NCBI GenBank assembly: GCA_014084085.1
Contig: NPFB01000100.1
Span: 105,569 to 137,088, forward strand
Length of the DNA: 31,520 bases
From: Hondaea fermentalgiana
Taxonomy: Eukaryota; Sar; Bigyra; Thraustochytrida; Thraustochytriidae
Direction: 5' to 3'
The number at the start of each line of letters is the position of its first letter. Within the stretch, counting starts at the first letter, position 1. Below, piece by piece: positions 1 through 9,606 of this stretch. The translations under genes were made by a program, and so were the position numbers. The notes under the pieces were generated by a model. It saw only the letters and a list, made by a program, of their open reading frames with translations, searched no databases and was not told the origin of the DNA.

Positions 1-2683
1 ACATTGCTTCGCACAGGACGTTGCGTTGCTAACTCAAGAACGTCCCGCGGCGGAGAGCGCGCGGCGAGGAGAGAGGGTAGGAGCAAGCGCCGGCGTGCGG
101 AGTGGTGCGAGGCGGCGAGAGCGGAGAGGAGGCGAGCGCGCGGTGTGAAAAGGCGAGCGATAAAAGAAGTAAAAAAGGAGGAAGATGAAAAGGCCAGCCG
201 CCAGGGCGTGCAGTGCGGAGCAGAGAAAGAAACGCGACGAGGCGGAGGAAGGAAGGAAGTGAAACTCCGGCGGCGGAACAGTGGCGAATGGCGGGCGACA
301 AGTCGAGAATGGCCCGGAGGAAGGCAACTAGAAGCGGAATCAATGACCGACCGAAAGAATCGAGAGTGAAGAGCGAGCGCGCCCTCTCACGCCCACTGGC
401 GCGCGCACTTGCCTAGCGCGTTTTCATTTTTTTTTTTTTCACAGTGCGCGCCGAGAGAGGGAAGGCGGCCAGTGCAGCAGCGATAAGTCATGAAGGAGAA
501 GGCGCACGCGCGATGCGAGAGAACTTGGCCTCGCGAGCTCGCTCGCTGCGAGGGAGGGAGAGAGGGATCGGCAGCGGAGCGCGGGATGCGAGCTGCGCTG
601 CGATGCACTGCGCTGCGAAGTATGATCTGCGAGGGTCGATCGGGGCAGATGAAGTGCCAAGGATGCATGCCAATTTTTGATCGTGTTGCGGCCAAGTCCT
701 TCCCTTCCCTCGCTCATCGCTGCTCGGCGGACTCCAAGTTGACCTTGGCATCAATCGCATGTGCTTCACTTGGCATGCATTCTTGATGATGGATGGAGAA
801 CTCGAAGTCGAAGGAGGCCTCGAAGAACAACAACAGCAGCGGCAACAGTGGCAGGTGCAGCCAACAACAAGAACAAGAATTCTTGCAAGTCTTGATTCAT
901 TTCGAGGCTTCGCCTGACTCGGCTGTTCACCTGGCTGGCGACTGCGGAAAAACCAAAGGGGTCCGGAGGATCCAAGGGCAGCTTCTAGGCCTACCTCGAG
1001 CTCGCGCACTGCAGCCGATCGGAAAAGAAAAACTAGCTGCAGTGCAGCTGCATGGTGGGTCGCTCCTTCATCTGGCTCGTGTCATACGTCCACTGGCGAG
1101 GCCTGCTCGGTGATGGTGTTGAAAGGATGATGATGATGATGATGTGACTCTCCATCCCACTCCACTCCATTCCACTCCATTTCCACACATCATGAACGCA
1201 GCTAGCGAGCTCCTCGAGACCTCGAAGCGGGCCACGAAACCGCCTGCGCAGAAGTCGCTGCCAGTCACCAGCCAAGCCAGCACGTCCCGGCAGGCGAGAA
1301 CGAAAAAACCACCACGCGAGCGAGCGAGCGAGCGAACTGTGGATTTCTTTCGGCCGGCAACTCGTGCACGCGCTCGCTCGCGGCCACGCGCTGCACAAGC
1401 AAAAGGCACGCACGCACGCACGCATTGCAAAGCAAGGCAAAGCAACACAAGTAAAAACGCGGGAGCGCACACGTACGGAGGTTTCTTTCTTTCTTTTTCC
1501 TTTTTCTTTTTTTATTTCTTTCTTTTATTTTTCATTCTTTCTGGGAGACAGATGGAATGAATGAATGAATGTATGAGCAAGCTCACGGTGCCTGGCACGC
1601 TTCGGCTCGCCTCGGCTCGCGCGCGCGCGCGCGAAAGTCGGCCGCGGGAGGGACGATGCACGCGAGCTGCTGCTGCTACTGCTGCTGCTACTGCTGGTGC
1701 AGGCATTTTTTTATGAGGCCAGGTGGAGGCGCAGGAGCGGCCAGAGGTGATGATGGCGAGGAAAAGAGCGGCTTCGCTCAGGAGGGCCTAGTGGGCCCAG
1801 GCGAAACTTGTAGCTGTGATCGCAGACAGAGTTCTTTCGCGCGCACCTGCCTCCGCGTGCTCACGCATAAACCAGTTGCAGCCCGCTTTGGGTCCATTGC
1901 GGCGCGAATCCGAAAAGGGGAAGCTGCGCTTGCCTGCGGACCCAAAGTACGTACTGCGTCCTCACTCACCTCCTTAGAAGGAATCCGCGGCATACTAATT
2001 AGCACGGCGCGACGGCAGATTGGGATCCGCAGCCGCGTGTCCATTTTTTTAAGATTCCCTCGTCGGCAGAGGAGATTTCCGCCATATAGAGCTTCGGTGA
2101 AGAACGGACAGGAACAAGGGTGTGGGGAAAAGAAAAAGTAAAAAGTTTCACGAAAACAAACTTGAAAGAAAACAATAAAAAGGTGGCGCTCGCAGTGCTC
2201 GTGCGGAGGTTTTTTGGTATTGACTTTGACATTCATTCATCAGGCAGACGGGTCGAGCGAAAAGTCAAGACCGGGGGACGGGCGCCCGGAGCGGAGCGGC
2301 TCCGTGGCGGGCGCCCGGAAAGCTCGGCAAGCCTCGAGCGGCAGGCTGCGAAGGAGCGAGAAGCCGACGAGGCGGCGAGGACCGAGGACGGCCGAGCACG
2401 TGCGTGCGTTTATGCGTGTGTGCGGGCGAGAGTGAGTGAAGGTGTGCGCGCGCGTGTGTGCATGTGTGCAGAAAAGGTGTGTGCTGCGGTGGATGGGTGC
2501 ACAGGGCGGAAGGCGCCCGCAGCTGTACTTTACACAGTGAGTGCGAGACGTTTCGTATGCCCGCAGCGGACTCGATCGAGAGGGGAACGGAGAGATCTCA
2601 GGCCCCACCCATGAGGCAGCTGCGGTAGGGATACGCCAATGTGGGCCCCGCATACGTCGAGCACGCGCGGATTGTATTGCATC
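1..2683. other. Gene-free region with low-complexity DNA
   Basis: I see no gene I can defend here. The first ~400 bases are strongly purine-rich (GAG/GCG/AGA) on the plus strand. A long polypyrimidine stretch lies at about 1481-1545, a GCGA-type tetranucleotide run at 1315-1335, a GAAT microsatellite at about 1555-1570 and a GT-rich stretch at about 2398-2470. Open frames exist on both strands, but their translations are arginine/serine/alanine-rich low-complexity strings with no recognisable domain. The largest ATG-started small frame I considered is 793-1113 (106 codons, polar N-terminus with Asn/Ser/Gln runs); it has no family I recognise. Confidence 0.6.
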
Positions 2684-2690
2684 TATATAA
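2684..2690 (+). promoter_or_regulatory. Candidate TATA box
   Basis: TATATAA followed by GG lies in otherwise GC-rich sequence and is a close match to a eukaryotic TATA element. A start site ~30 bp downstream would give a transcript whose first ATGs open very short frames (near 2740 and 2857) before the frame at 2879. The call rests on the motif alone. Confidence 0.35.
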
Positions 2691-2878
2691 GGCTCAGGTT
2701 CATGCTGAATCGCAGTGGAGTAGGTGGACAGTGAGGGATGCTGTGGAGTCGCGCGCGCGGCGTCTGCAGGGCCGAACGTCAAGGCGGACGAAAACGCAAG
2801 ACAAGACAAGAACAAGACATAAGAGGGCAATAAATTCGAGGCGGCGAGACTCCGATGGGTAATAAGTCCAATTGATCG

Positions 2879-3520
2879 ATGGCGTGGTACGGTCTGGCGC
2901 GCGGTGGTGCAATCTGCGTCAGCACGTTCTTTTTTCGCGAAGAACTTTGCGTTTTCCTTGCCTTCGATGCCAATGCCAAGGTGGACTCTTCTGCTTCGTG
3001 CTATCTACAAACGTTTGGCGCAAACGTGGTGGAGGTAATTCCAAAAGAACAAGTCTGCATCTTTCCAAGATTTATCCTTGGGATCCTCGCTGTCTCTGAA
3101 GATTGCAAAGACGGCGAGGCTGCTATGGCAATTTACAAAGCCTCTACGTATCCCTGTCAGTTTGCAATGCAGACGAGGGAAGCTCCAGCATTGTCAATAT
3201 TATATGGCAATTATGTCCTCCACAAAACGCAAGCGAATCACAAGCTGCCGTGCATCAAGCGTCACTTCTTGGAAACACGCGGAGATCATGTGCATTTAGA
3301 CAACCATCGGCTCACAACACGGCGATCTAGAAGACCGCAATTCAGGCGAATCACATGCCGCTGTGCACGAAGACTAGGCCTATTTTTGGTGTCTGCAAAT
3401 ACAAATAGATCATGTTCGTCGGCTCACAACACGGCGATCTACAAGACCGCAATTCAGGCGAATCACAAGCCGCTGTGCACGAAGACTAGGCCTATTTTTG
3501 GTGCCTGTAAATACAAATAG
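2879..3520 (+). CDS. Doubtful hypothetical ORF ending in a tandem repeat
   Basis: An ATG-started frame of 213 codons lies ~190 bp downstream of a TATA-like element. I do not recognise the product. The first ~110 residues are of mixed, protein-like composition with several cysteines. The C-terminal third is encoded by the 112-bp tandem repeat described at 3198-3772. Because 112 is not a multiple of three, each repeat copy is read in a different frame, so the repeat is not maintained as coding sequence. This argues that at least the end of the frame is not a selected protein. It could be a short gene truncated by repeat expansion, or no gene at all. Confidence 0.15.
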   Translation: MAWYGLARGGAICVSTFFFREELCVFLAFDANAKVDSSASCYLQTFGANVVEVIPKEQVCIFPRFILGILAVSEDCKDGEAAMAIYKASTYPCQFAMQTREAPALSILYGNYVLHKTQANHKLPCIKRHFLETRGDHVHLDNHRLTTRRSRRPQFRRITCRCARRLGLFLVSANTNRSCSSAHNTAIYKTAIQANHKPLCTKTRPIFGACKYK

Positions 3521-3772
3521 ATCATGTTCGTCGGCTCACAACACGGCGATCTACAAGACCGCAATTCAGGCGAATCACAAGCCGCTGTGCACGAAGACTA
3601 GGCCTATTTTTGGTGCCTGTAAATACAAATAGATCATGTTCGTCGGCTCACAACACGGCGATCTACAAGACCGCAACTCAGGCGAATCACATGCCGCTGT
3701 GCACGAAGACTAGGCGCACTTCTGGTAAACACAATTAGATCATGTTCACCAATTCATAACACGACGATCTTC
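3198..3772. repeat. 112-bp tandem repeat, about 4 good copies
   Basis: The string CTCACAACACGGCGATCT recurs at 3311, 3423, 3535 and 3647, a period of exactly 112 bp. The middle copies are almost identical. The fourth is shortened near its end, and a degenerate fifth start is visible at about 3753. A diverged copy precedes the array: the GCGAATCACAAGC core is found at 3233, 113 bp before its partner at 3346. The unit also contains an ACTAGGCCTATTTTTGG-like segment. The array ends ~440 bp upstream of the uL15m start codon. I found no tRNA-like box or transposase associated with it. Confidence 0.9.
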
Positions 3773-4209
3773 TCAGCTATTGCAAGCTCATCGAAACGAG
3801 TTGCAAAACTTTCCCGATCTCACTCCAGCAGTCTGTACGTCTACGCTAGCTCTCATGTTCTTGCTCACTAGCAGCACCACTCTCTCATTTGCTCTCATTC
3901 ATGTGCTCTCACTTGCTCATGCCGTTCTGCTCTTCCCAGCATTCCGGGTTTGTTTGCAAGCGACGCTATTGCTCGTTTGCCTGCCCCTTGCCCTTCCGCC
4001 AGTGGGCCCCGACCTCGCCACTCCACAAAGCGCGTCGGCCGAAGTGGACAATGCGGCTGCGCAAGTGGAGCAAAGGCGCGCAAGGGCGACAGGCCTGCGG
4101 CTTTGCCGGGGCCACGAAAGCAGCAGAAGCGCAGCAGAGACGCAGCGAGGCAGCGGCGGGCGAGCGGAGCGGCGGCTGCGAGCGGAGCGAGCGAGCGAGC
4201 GCCGGAAAG
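3773..4209 (+). other. Upstream region of the uL15m gene
   Basis: This stretch has no recognisable gene. An in-frame upstream extension of the uL15m reading frame exists from 3889, but it opens with TTG and its translation is not organelle-protein-like, so I treat it as 5' UTR/promoter. A GAGC tetranucleotide run (about 4185-4202) sits directly before the chosen ATG at 4210. Confidence 0.5.
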
Positions 4210-5277
4210 ATGCGCGCGGCCCTGCGCGGCGCGGCCGCGGCGCTGGCGCGGGCAGAGGCCCCGCGGCGGCCGCAGATGATGGCGGCGGCGAGCCAGAGGT
4301 CGACGGCGAGCGCGACGCGCGGCTTGACGACGACGACGACGCTGGCGCGGGCGTCACCGCTGGCGACGCGCAAGGCCGGAGCGATGGGGGCTCCCGCCAG
4401 CGCCACCCGTACCGCGATGGCCATGGCGCCGGCCGCGCTCGCGACGGCGGCCCTGCCCGGTGCCCGAGGCATGGCGTACCTTGCGCTTAACAACCTGGCC
4501 GACAATCCGGGCGCCCGCAAGAACCGGAAACGCGTCGGCCGCGGCTCTGGCTCTGGCCTCGGCAAGACCGCCGGCAAAGGTATCAAGGGTCAAAAGGCTC
4601 GCGCCGGAAACAAGGGTCTTCGCGCTGGCTTCGAGGGCGGCCAGACCCCGCTCCATCGCATCCTGCCCAAGTGGGGTTTCACAAACGCGCGCAACAAGAA
4701 GGACATTAAGCCAATCAACATTTCCGTTCTCCAGAGCTACATTGACCAGGGCCGTCTCGACGTTAGCAAGGTCATCACCATGAAGCAGCTGCACGACGCT
4801 GGTATCTGCGGCAAGGTCAAGGATGGTGTCAAGCTCGTCGGTGACGGCAAGCTTTCCCAGCCCATCGTCATCGAGGTCACGCGTGCCTCCAAGAACGCCA
4901 TCAAGGCTGTCGAGGAAGCCGGAGGTCTTCTTGTCACCGCGTGGTACAACCGCTCCAACCTTAAGGTCCTTCTCAAGCCGCACCAGTTTCATCCCCATCT
5001 CGTGCCGCGCCGTGCGCGTCCCATTGACGCAAAGGAAATGGCCTACTACCTCGACTACGAGAACCGGGGTTATCTTTCCCCTGAAATGCAGTTCAAGCTC
5101 CGCGAGCTTGGCCTCAACTTTCTCCACATTCCTTACCCCTTTGCATCCGTGGAAGACTACGAGACCTACACCACGCAGCTCGCTCAGTCCCGTGCTCTTC
5201 CGCACGTCCCGCGTCCTGCGCCCATCGAGAGCCCATTTGAGAACCCTTTGGCGGCCAAAGTGCCTTCATCAGCATAG
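4210..5277 (+). CDS. MRPL15: Mitochondrial large-subunit ribosomal protein uL15m
   Basis: The product is the mitochondrial form of ribosomal protein L15, a structural protein of the large subunit that binds 23S-type rRNA. From the ATG at 4210 it has 355 residues. The first ~90 residues are rich in Ala, Arg, Thr and Met with almost no acidic residues, as expected of a mitochondrial presequence. The bacterial-type L15 N-terminus follows: a basic KNRKRVGRGSGSGLGKT segment, then GIKGQKARAG and GFEGGQTPLHRILPK, which are hallmark L15 motifs. The central part carries the family's KDG.KLVGDG and VIEVTRASKNA segments. A ~110-residue C-terminal extension beyond bacterial L15 is typical of mitochondrial versions. 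An in-frame upstream extension lacks an ATG, so 4210 is the first usable start. The gene is intronless. Plastid L15 is less likely given the mitochondrial-type C-terminal extension. Confidence 0.93.
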   Translation: MRAALRGAAAALARAEAPRRPQMMAAASQRSTASATRGLTTTTTLARASPLATRKAGAMGAPASATRTAMAMAPAALATAALPGARGMAYLALNNLADNPGARKNRKRVGRGSGSGLGKTAGKGIKGQKARAGNKGLRAGFEGGQTPLHRILPKWGFTNARNKKDIKPINISVLQSYIDQGRLDVSKVITMKQLHDAGICGKVKDGVKLVGDGKLSQPIVIEVTRASKNAIKAVEEAGGLLVTAWYNRSNLKVLLKPHQFHPHLVPRRARPIDAKEMAYYLDYENRGYLSPEMQFKLRELGLNFLHIPYPFASVEDYETYTTQLAQSRALPHVPRPAPIESPFENPLAAKVPSSA

Positions 5278-5408
5278 TTACCTATTACCAAAACATTATA
5301 CCAAATATAAATAGAACTGGCGTTGACAGAAAGACGCCTCACTTCTTGTCGGACACGACAACAAAGTGGGGACGCAAAGAAATCGAGGAAACGCCCAGAA
5401 TTCAGTGG

Positions 5409-5670
5409 CTCAATTACGAAAGCATGTCATCAATGTTCTGTTCCCGATTTGCTCGCGTGCATCGTGCAGAGTAGGCCTAGGCCTTCTGTTCATGATTGTG
5501 AAAAGTTAACTTCCCCCCCTCCCCCCCCCCCCCCAAAAAAAAGAAAGCAAAAAGAATAAAAGCAATGACTCGACCATGAGAGCATGTCAGCAATACTCTG
5601 TTCCCCATTTACCCGCGTGCTTCATGCGGAATAGGTCTAATGTTGCTCCCGATTGTGAAATGTTGGCTCT
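5409..5670. repeat. Diverged ~160-bp direct duplication
   Basis: Two ~100-bp segments at about 5409-5510 and 5569-5670 can be aligned along their whole length. Shared landmarks in order are AGCATGTCA.CAAT, CTGTTCCC.ATTT, CGCGTGC.TC.TGC, a TAGG element and GATTGTGAAA. They differ at roughly one base in four. A C-rich/A-rich tract separates them. The offset is about 160 bp. This is an old tandem duplication with no coding potential I can see. Confidence 0.7.
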
Positions 5671-5885
5671 CGAGTCGTGAGAAAAGAAAAGCAGGAAAAA
5701 CAAAGTTAAATAAGCCTACTTTTTTTCCTTTATTTTCTTATCGGAATCAGTCTCGATCGCTTTCCCTGTACACTTAACCCACCATCCATCGTATGCTCTT
5801 CTTGACATAAAGAACCGATTTTTTTTGTCTTGTCGCGCCCGTGGATTACTGGGCACCATCGTCGTGCGTGCGCATTTCGTTCAAG

Positions 5886-5927
5886 TTCTATTCTCTCAAA
5901 ACCCCCCTTCTATTCTCTCAAAACCCC
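5886..5927. repeat. 22-bp direct repeat, two copies
   Basis: TTCTATTCTCTCAAAACCCC occurs at 5886 and again at 5908 with a 22-bp period. It lies in the 3' spacer of the uL15m and sulfatase genes. Confidence 0.85.
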
Positions 5928-6465
5928 CTCATCTTTCCCTTGCGCTTAGAACCCGAGTCCGTCTCCGTCGTCATCCCTTCCTTCCCTCCCACCTCACCAC
6001 TCTCCCTTTCCCACGACTTCCCTCCTCTCAACTCGCGAGAAGCGATTCTTTGAGTATAGCTGAGGCTGCTTTGGGAAAACAAACAAGAAAGAGATCGTAG
6101 AGCACTACTAGTGTTTAGGTTATAAGGCGCAATGTAGTTTGTCAGCTGGGGGCCTGCCCTCAGATAGGGATCAAGGAGGCCAGGAAAAGCAGGGTGCTTC
6201 TTTTTTTTTTTTTCAAAAATAAGAAGAAAATGTAGCGCGAACCAAGCGAGAAAGACTACGCCAGGACCAGAATAAATCGCCTGCCGCGCGCCCGTAGTCG
6301 GCTGCATCGCATCTGCGAAATAAGAAAGCAAACCCGGAGGACTCGCGTGACAGAAAAAAAAATAATTCGCGTAACTTCGTCACTTTCCACACCATCACTC
6401 TTTGCAAACACCTCGAATTAGAAACCTGAAACAGCGAAAGTTGATATACATCTCTAATCAGCTGG

Positions 6466-9400
6466 TCAAGCCAAGACCTGAGACACTTGATTCGATGTCA
6501 GCGAGACGTCACTGGGCGGACGCAACTTCCACCATGTCTTTTTGCTTGGAACGCAAGACTCGTCGAGATAAAATGAAGAGGCAGTCATATCTGCGCGAGC
6601 CTGAGCCTTGGCCCAGCTGGTGCTTGGTCGCAGACTGTGGTCGTATTGCGTTGAGCTCGTGTATTCAATGAGAGCATCTAACATTCGGTCAGCCACTGCC
6701 TGAACCGCGGCATTACCTGCCTGGGTCCAAAGCAAATTGGTCGACTCGAAAGGGTCCGACGTGAGATCGTACAATTCCATACGCATCGTTTTCGTCCGAA
6801 AGTTTGGATACCAATCGGTCACCTTTTGGGGTTCCCAAAGTAGCTTATAGGTTCCGTTGCGCACGGCAAATCGCGGTGAAATGCCAAGGCAATCGCCCAT
6901 GAACTCGTTGCGGAACTCAAAAAAGAGCGGCTCCGCCGGCGCGGCCTCGGCAGGCGCACACGACCGTAAAAGACCACAGGAAATGTCTCGGCCTTGCATG
7001 CGAGACGCATCGGGAAGTGACGCAAAGGCATTCGCATACCCGGCCAAGCCCGCCAGCGTTGGAAAGAGGTCGACGCCAGACGCCACCTCGCCAAAGACTG
7101 ACCCTGCGGGAATGTGGCCCGGCCAACGCATGAGCATCGGAACGTGAATGCCACCCTCGTATAAGGATCTCTTCGCGCCACGAAAGGGCGCCACGTCGCC
7201 GGCAAGCGTAAAGTACACAGCACGCTCCTCCGGCCCGTTGTCCGCTGTATGAATGACGAGCGTCTTGTCGTCGAGCCCAAGGTCGGCCAATCCATCGACT
7301 AGATCCATCACGGCGCGCTCGTGCTCTCTCAAGAGCGTCTGATAGATTTGGTGCGGTACATGGGGATCAACGAAGTCAAACGGCACCGATCGGTCCCCAC
7401 GGTGCGGCCACGGATTGCTCGAAGCACTTGCAAATCCGTTCGCTGCAGCTTGGTCATACGAGGTGGCAAGCACTAATGGCGCGTGCGGGTTCTGAAGACA
7501 TAGCTGCACGTAAAATTTGCGCTCGTCCGCTGCTCGATCTGAAAGAAAAGCAAGAGTGCGGTTTACCATGAGTTGCTGCGCATAAGACGAGAAAAAGGGG
7601 TCCCGATTATCGAAATAGGTGTCGTGCGGGCTCGAGGCTGTTGGGAACACGTGCTGCGTCTTGTTCAATGCCTTGTTGTGTCCGTACAGCTGGTACTCGT
7701 CGAGGCCATACAGCGCACCGTCTGCATCCCAGTCGTCGGTTGCCGTGTAGCCAAGGTGCCACTTGCCAAAGTGAGCCGTCACAAAGCCTTGGTCGTGAAA
7801 AAAGCGCGGCATCAGACTGAACTTTGACGGCGAAACACCCTCGCCAAGGTACGCGGGCACGCCGCGCCGTTTGTTGTTGAGGGGCTTCTTGTCCACAATG
7901 TTGTGCATTCGCACATCGGCATGCGAGGGCAAACGCCCTGAAAGCATCGCTGCGCGGCTCGGGGAACACACGCAAGAGTTTGCATAAAATTGGGTGAATT
8001 GTACGCCCTCGGACATGAGGCGGTCAAAGTCCGGAGTACTGGGCGTGTATGCAAAGCTGCCCGTTTCCGCGCGTCGCGCGTCGTGATTCGCAGAAACGTC
8101 TCCAAATCCCATGTCATCTGCGAGAATAAAGACGATGCCCCGCAGCGCAGAGCGCAGACTGCTCTGCGGCCATGATGCAGCTGTTGGGGAGGCGTCCGGA
8201 CTTGACGTCACGCTGGCGGGGCCGCCCGCGCATCCCGTGTGCGCAAGGGCCGTCGGCGACGACGGAACGCGCGCGACCCATGCAAGCAAGTCTTGCTCCA
8301 TCTCTTCAGAAATTTGTTCGAGTCGTTTTTGCGACGCCGAGGCTTTCGGCGTTGCTCCCCACAAATTCGTCAATTCAAATTCTCCGCGTGAAAGATCATA
8401 CAGTTCATAGCGTGCCTCAACGCCATCGCTTTCCGAGGCAGGTTCATAAAAGAGCTTGAACGAGCCCTTGAGAATCGCAAACCGCGGCGACTCATTCATG
8501 CAATGCCCAGGAACGCCGAAGCGCCATTCCCACACAAGTGGCTGTTCTCGCGCCACCCGCGAGCAGCCCTTGACGAGACACACGCTGGAGAGATCGACGC
8601 CAGCCACCTGAGAGGCTTGCTTGACTTTGACATTTGCCCAGCCAGCCAGCGTTGGCAAGAGATCGACGCCCGCCACGTCGGCCTTCTGCGACTTGCGAAC
8701 TAGCGCACGCTTCGAACCTTGCGGAGCAGAAAACCTCAAAATACCACGGAGACCGCCATCGTACAGAGATCGACGTTCGCCGCGGTGCCCGAAGCGGCCT
8801 CGTGCATGAGCATCTACCTGCTCGGCTTCGCCGCCTGTGGAAGAATACACGATGCGAAGGGCGTCGGACCCAAAGGCTTTGGAGACCAGGCTCATCAATT
8901 TGGCGACTTGTCGCATCTCGTGCACGCGATTCGCCTGATATACCTGACGGGGGCATGTTGCGTATCGTGGTTCGTAAACCTTGGCACGCGAAACGTCTGG
9001 ACACGTGGACCAGCGCTCCTCGGAAGGACCTTCGATGTCTGCGTTCCAATCGTCGGCCGTCACATCGTCAAGGCCGTATCCAAAAGCGGCATCGAGGCGG
9101 GGCAGCATGACGACCGCCAAAAAGTCCTCTCCGTCGGCGACTCTCTCTTTGACAAAGGCCTTGGCGGCATCGATGACATCCGTAAAGCCGTCACTTTGCA
9201 GGACAGAAGAGGTGTACGTCTCGAGAGTTTCATCGGCAAATGCCCAGCGTCCGAAGTGGCCGACTTTGTAGCCTGCTTCGAAGAAGCTTTGGTGAAGACG
9301 CGGCCCAAGCGCTGGTTTCGTGTCGTCGTCATTGTGAATTCCAAGCAGCGCTGGAAATTCGCCCGTCACGACGGCAGCTTCAGCGGGGACCAGATCCGGG

Positions 9401-9606
9401 CTGGACGACCGAAACGAAGCAAAGTCCACGGGCACGTCGTCCTCCAGGTCTTTGCGCAGGTCCGAGGGCAAGGCCTCCCAGTCTCCGCGAGTGAACTCCC
9501 GCACTTGGACCAGGCAGATCCCCTTGCCAGCAGCCGACCCGCAAGAGCTCAGGGCCGCCACGAGAGCGGCCAAGATCGACCATCTCTTCCTGTGCTGAGC
9601 CGCCAT
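6466..9606 (-). CDS. Secreted tandem sulfatase (degenerate + active domain)
   Basis: The 1046-residue product starts with a signal peptide (about residues 1-27: basic start, Leu/Ala-rich core, small residues before the likely cleavage site). It contains two type I sulfatase domains. The second, from about residue 488, is complete: ILADDMGFGD with metal-binding Asp497/Asp498, the CSPSRAAMLSGR signature with Cys547 as the presumed formylglycine precursor, FGKWHLG (613-619), HTADNGPEE (Asp789/Asn790) and a FRGAKRSLYEGG segment. It should hydrolyse sulfate esters outside the cell or in the endomembrane lumen, after Cys547 is converted by a formylglycine-generating enzyme. The first domain (about 28-450) clearly follows the same fold order but has lost the key residues: no DDMG, the signature replaced by PAEAAVVTGEFP, GHFGRWAF instead of GKWHLG, and SSTGG instead of TADNG. 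The active domain looks like the arylsulfatase A/B-type group; the substrate is unknown. The gene is intronless. Confidence 0.92.
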   Translation of the reverse strand: MAAQHRKRWSILAALVAALSSCGSAAGKGICLVQVREFTRGDWEALPSDLRKDLEDDVPVDFASFRSSSPDLVPAEAAVVTGEFPALLGIHNDDDTKPALGPRLHQSFFEAGYKVGHFGRWAFADETLETYTSSVLQSDGFTDVIDAAKAFVKERVADGEDFLAVVMLPRLDAAFGYGLDDVTADDWNADIEGPSEERWSTCPDVSRAKVYEPRYATCPRQVYQANRVHEMRQVAKLMSLVSKAFGSDALRIVYSSTGGEAEQVDAHARGRFGHRGERRSLYDGGLRGILRFSAPQGSKRALVRKSQKADVAGVDLLPTLAGWANVKVKQASQVAGVDLSSVCLVKGCSRVAREQPLVWEWRFGVPGHCMNESPRFAILKGSFKLFYEPASESDGVEARYELYDLSRGEFELTNLWGATPKASASQKRLEQISEEMEQDLLAWVARVPSSPTALAHTGCAGGPASVTSSPDASPTAASWPQSSLRSALRGIVFILADDMGFGDVSANHDARRAETGSFAYTPSTPDFDRLMSEGVQFTQFYANSCVCSPSRAAMLSGRLPSHADVRMHNIVDKKPLNNKRRGVPAYLGEGVSPSKFSLMPRFFHDQGFVTAHFGKWHLGYTATDDWDADGALYGLDEYQLYGHNKALNKTQHVFPTASSPHDTYFDNRDPFFSSYAQQLMVNRTLAFLSDRAADERKFYVQLCLQNPHAPLVLATSYDQAAANGFASASSNPWPHRGDRSVPFDFVDPHVPHQIYQTLLREHERAVMDLVDGLADLGLDDKTLVIHTADNGPEERAVYFTLAGDVAPFRGAKRSLYEGGIHVPMLMRWPGHIPAGSVFGEVASGVDLFPTLAGLAGYANAFASLPDASRMQGRDISCGLLRSCAPAEAAPAEPLFFEFRNEFMGDCLGISPRFAVRNGTYKLLWEPQKVTDWYPNFRTKTMRMELYDLTSDPFESTNLLWTQAGNAAVQAVADRMLDALIEYTSSTQYDHSLRPSTSWAKAQARADMTASSFYLDESCVPSKKTWWKLRPPSDVSLTSNQVSQVLA

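Larger units (their letters stand above)
5278..6465. other. Convergent spacer between uL15m and sulfatase genes
   Basis: Both flanking genes end here, so this is 3' flanking DNA. It is less GC-rich than the coding regions. It holds a diverged direct duplication (5409-5670), a C-rich/A-rich tract (about 5512-5545), a 22-bp direct repeat (5886-5927) and poly-T/poly-A runs (about 6200-6215 and 6352-6363). Small open frames inside it have no recognisable product. Confidence 0.6.

Noticed and set aside
3198..3772. The 112-bp array as a CRISPR array or transposon terminus
   Set aside because: Whole units repeat without unique spacers, there are no terminal inverted repeats or transposase, and the host is eukaryotic.
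3889..4209. In-frame N-terminal extension of uL15m
   Set aside because: It opens with TTG, not ATG, and its composition changes abruptly. The first ATG already gives a complete presequence.
4354..5205. 283-codon open frame antisense to the uL15m gene
   Set aside because: Same codon-bias effect; the plus strand encodes a clear L15 protein.
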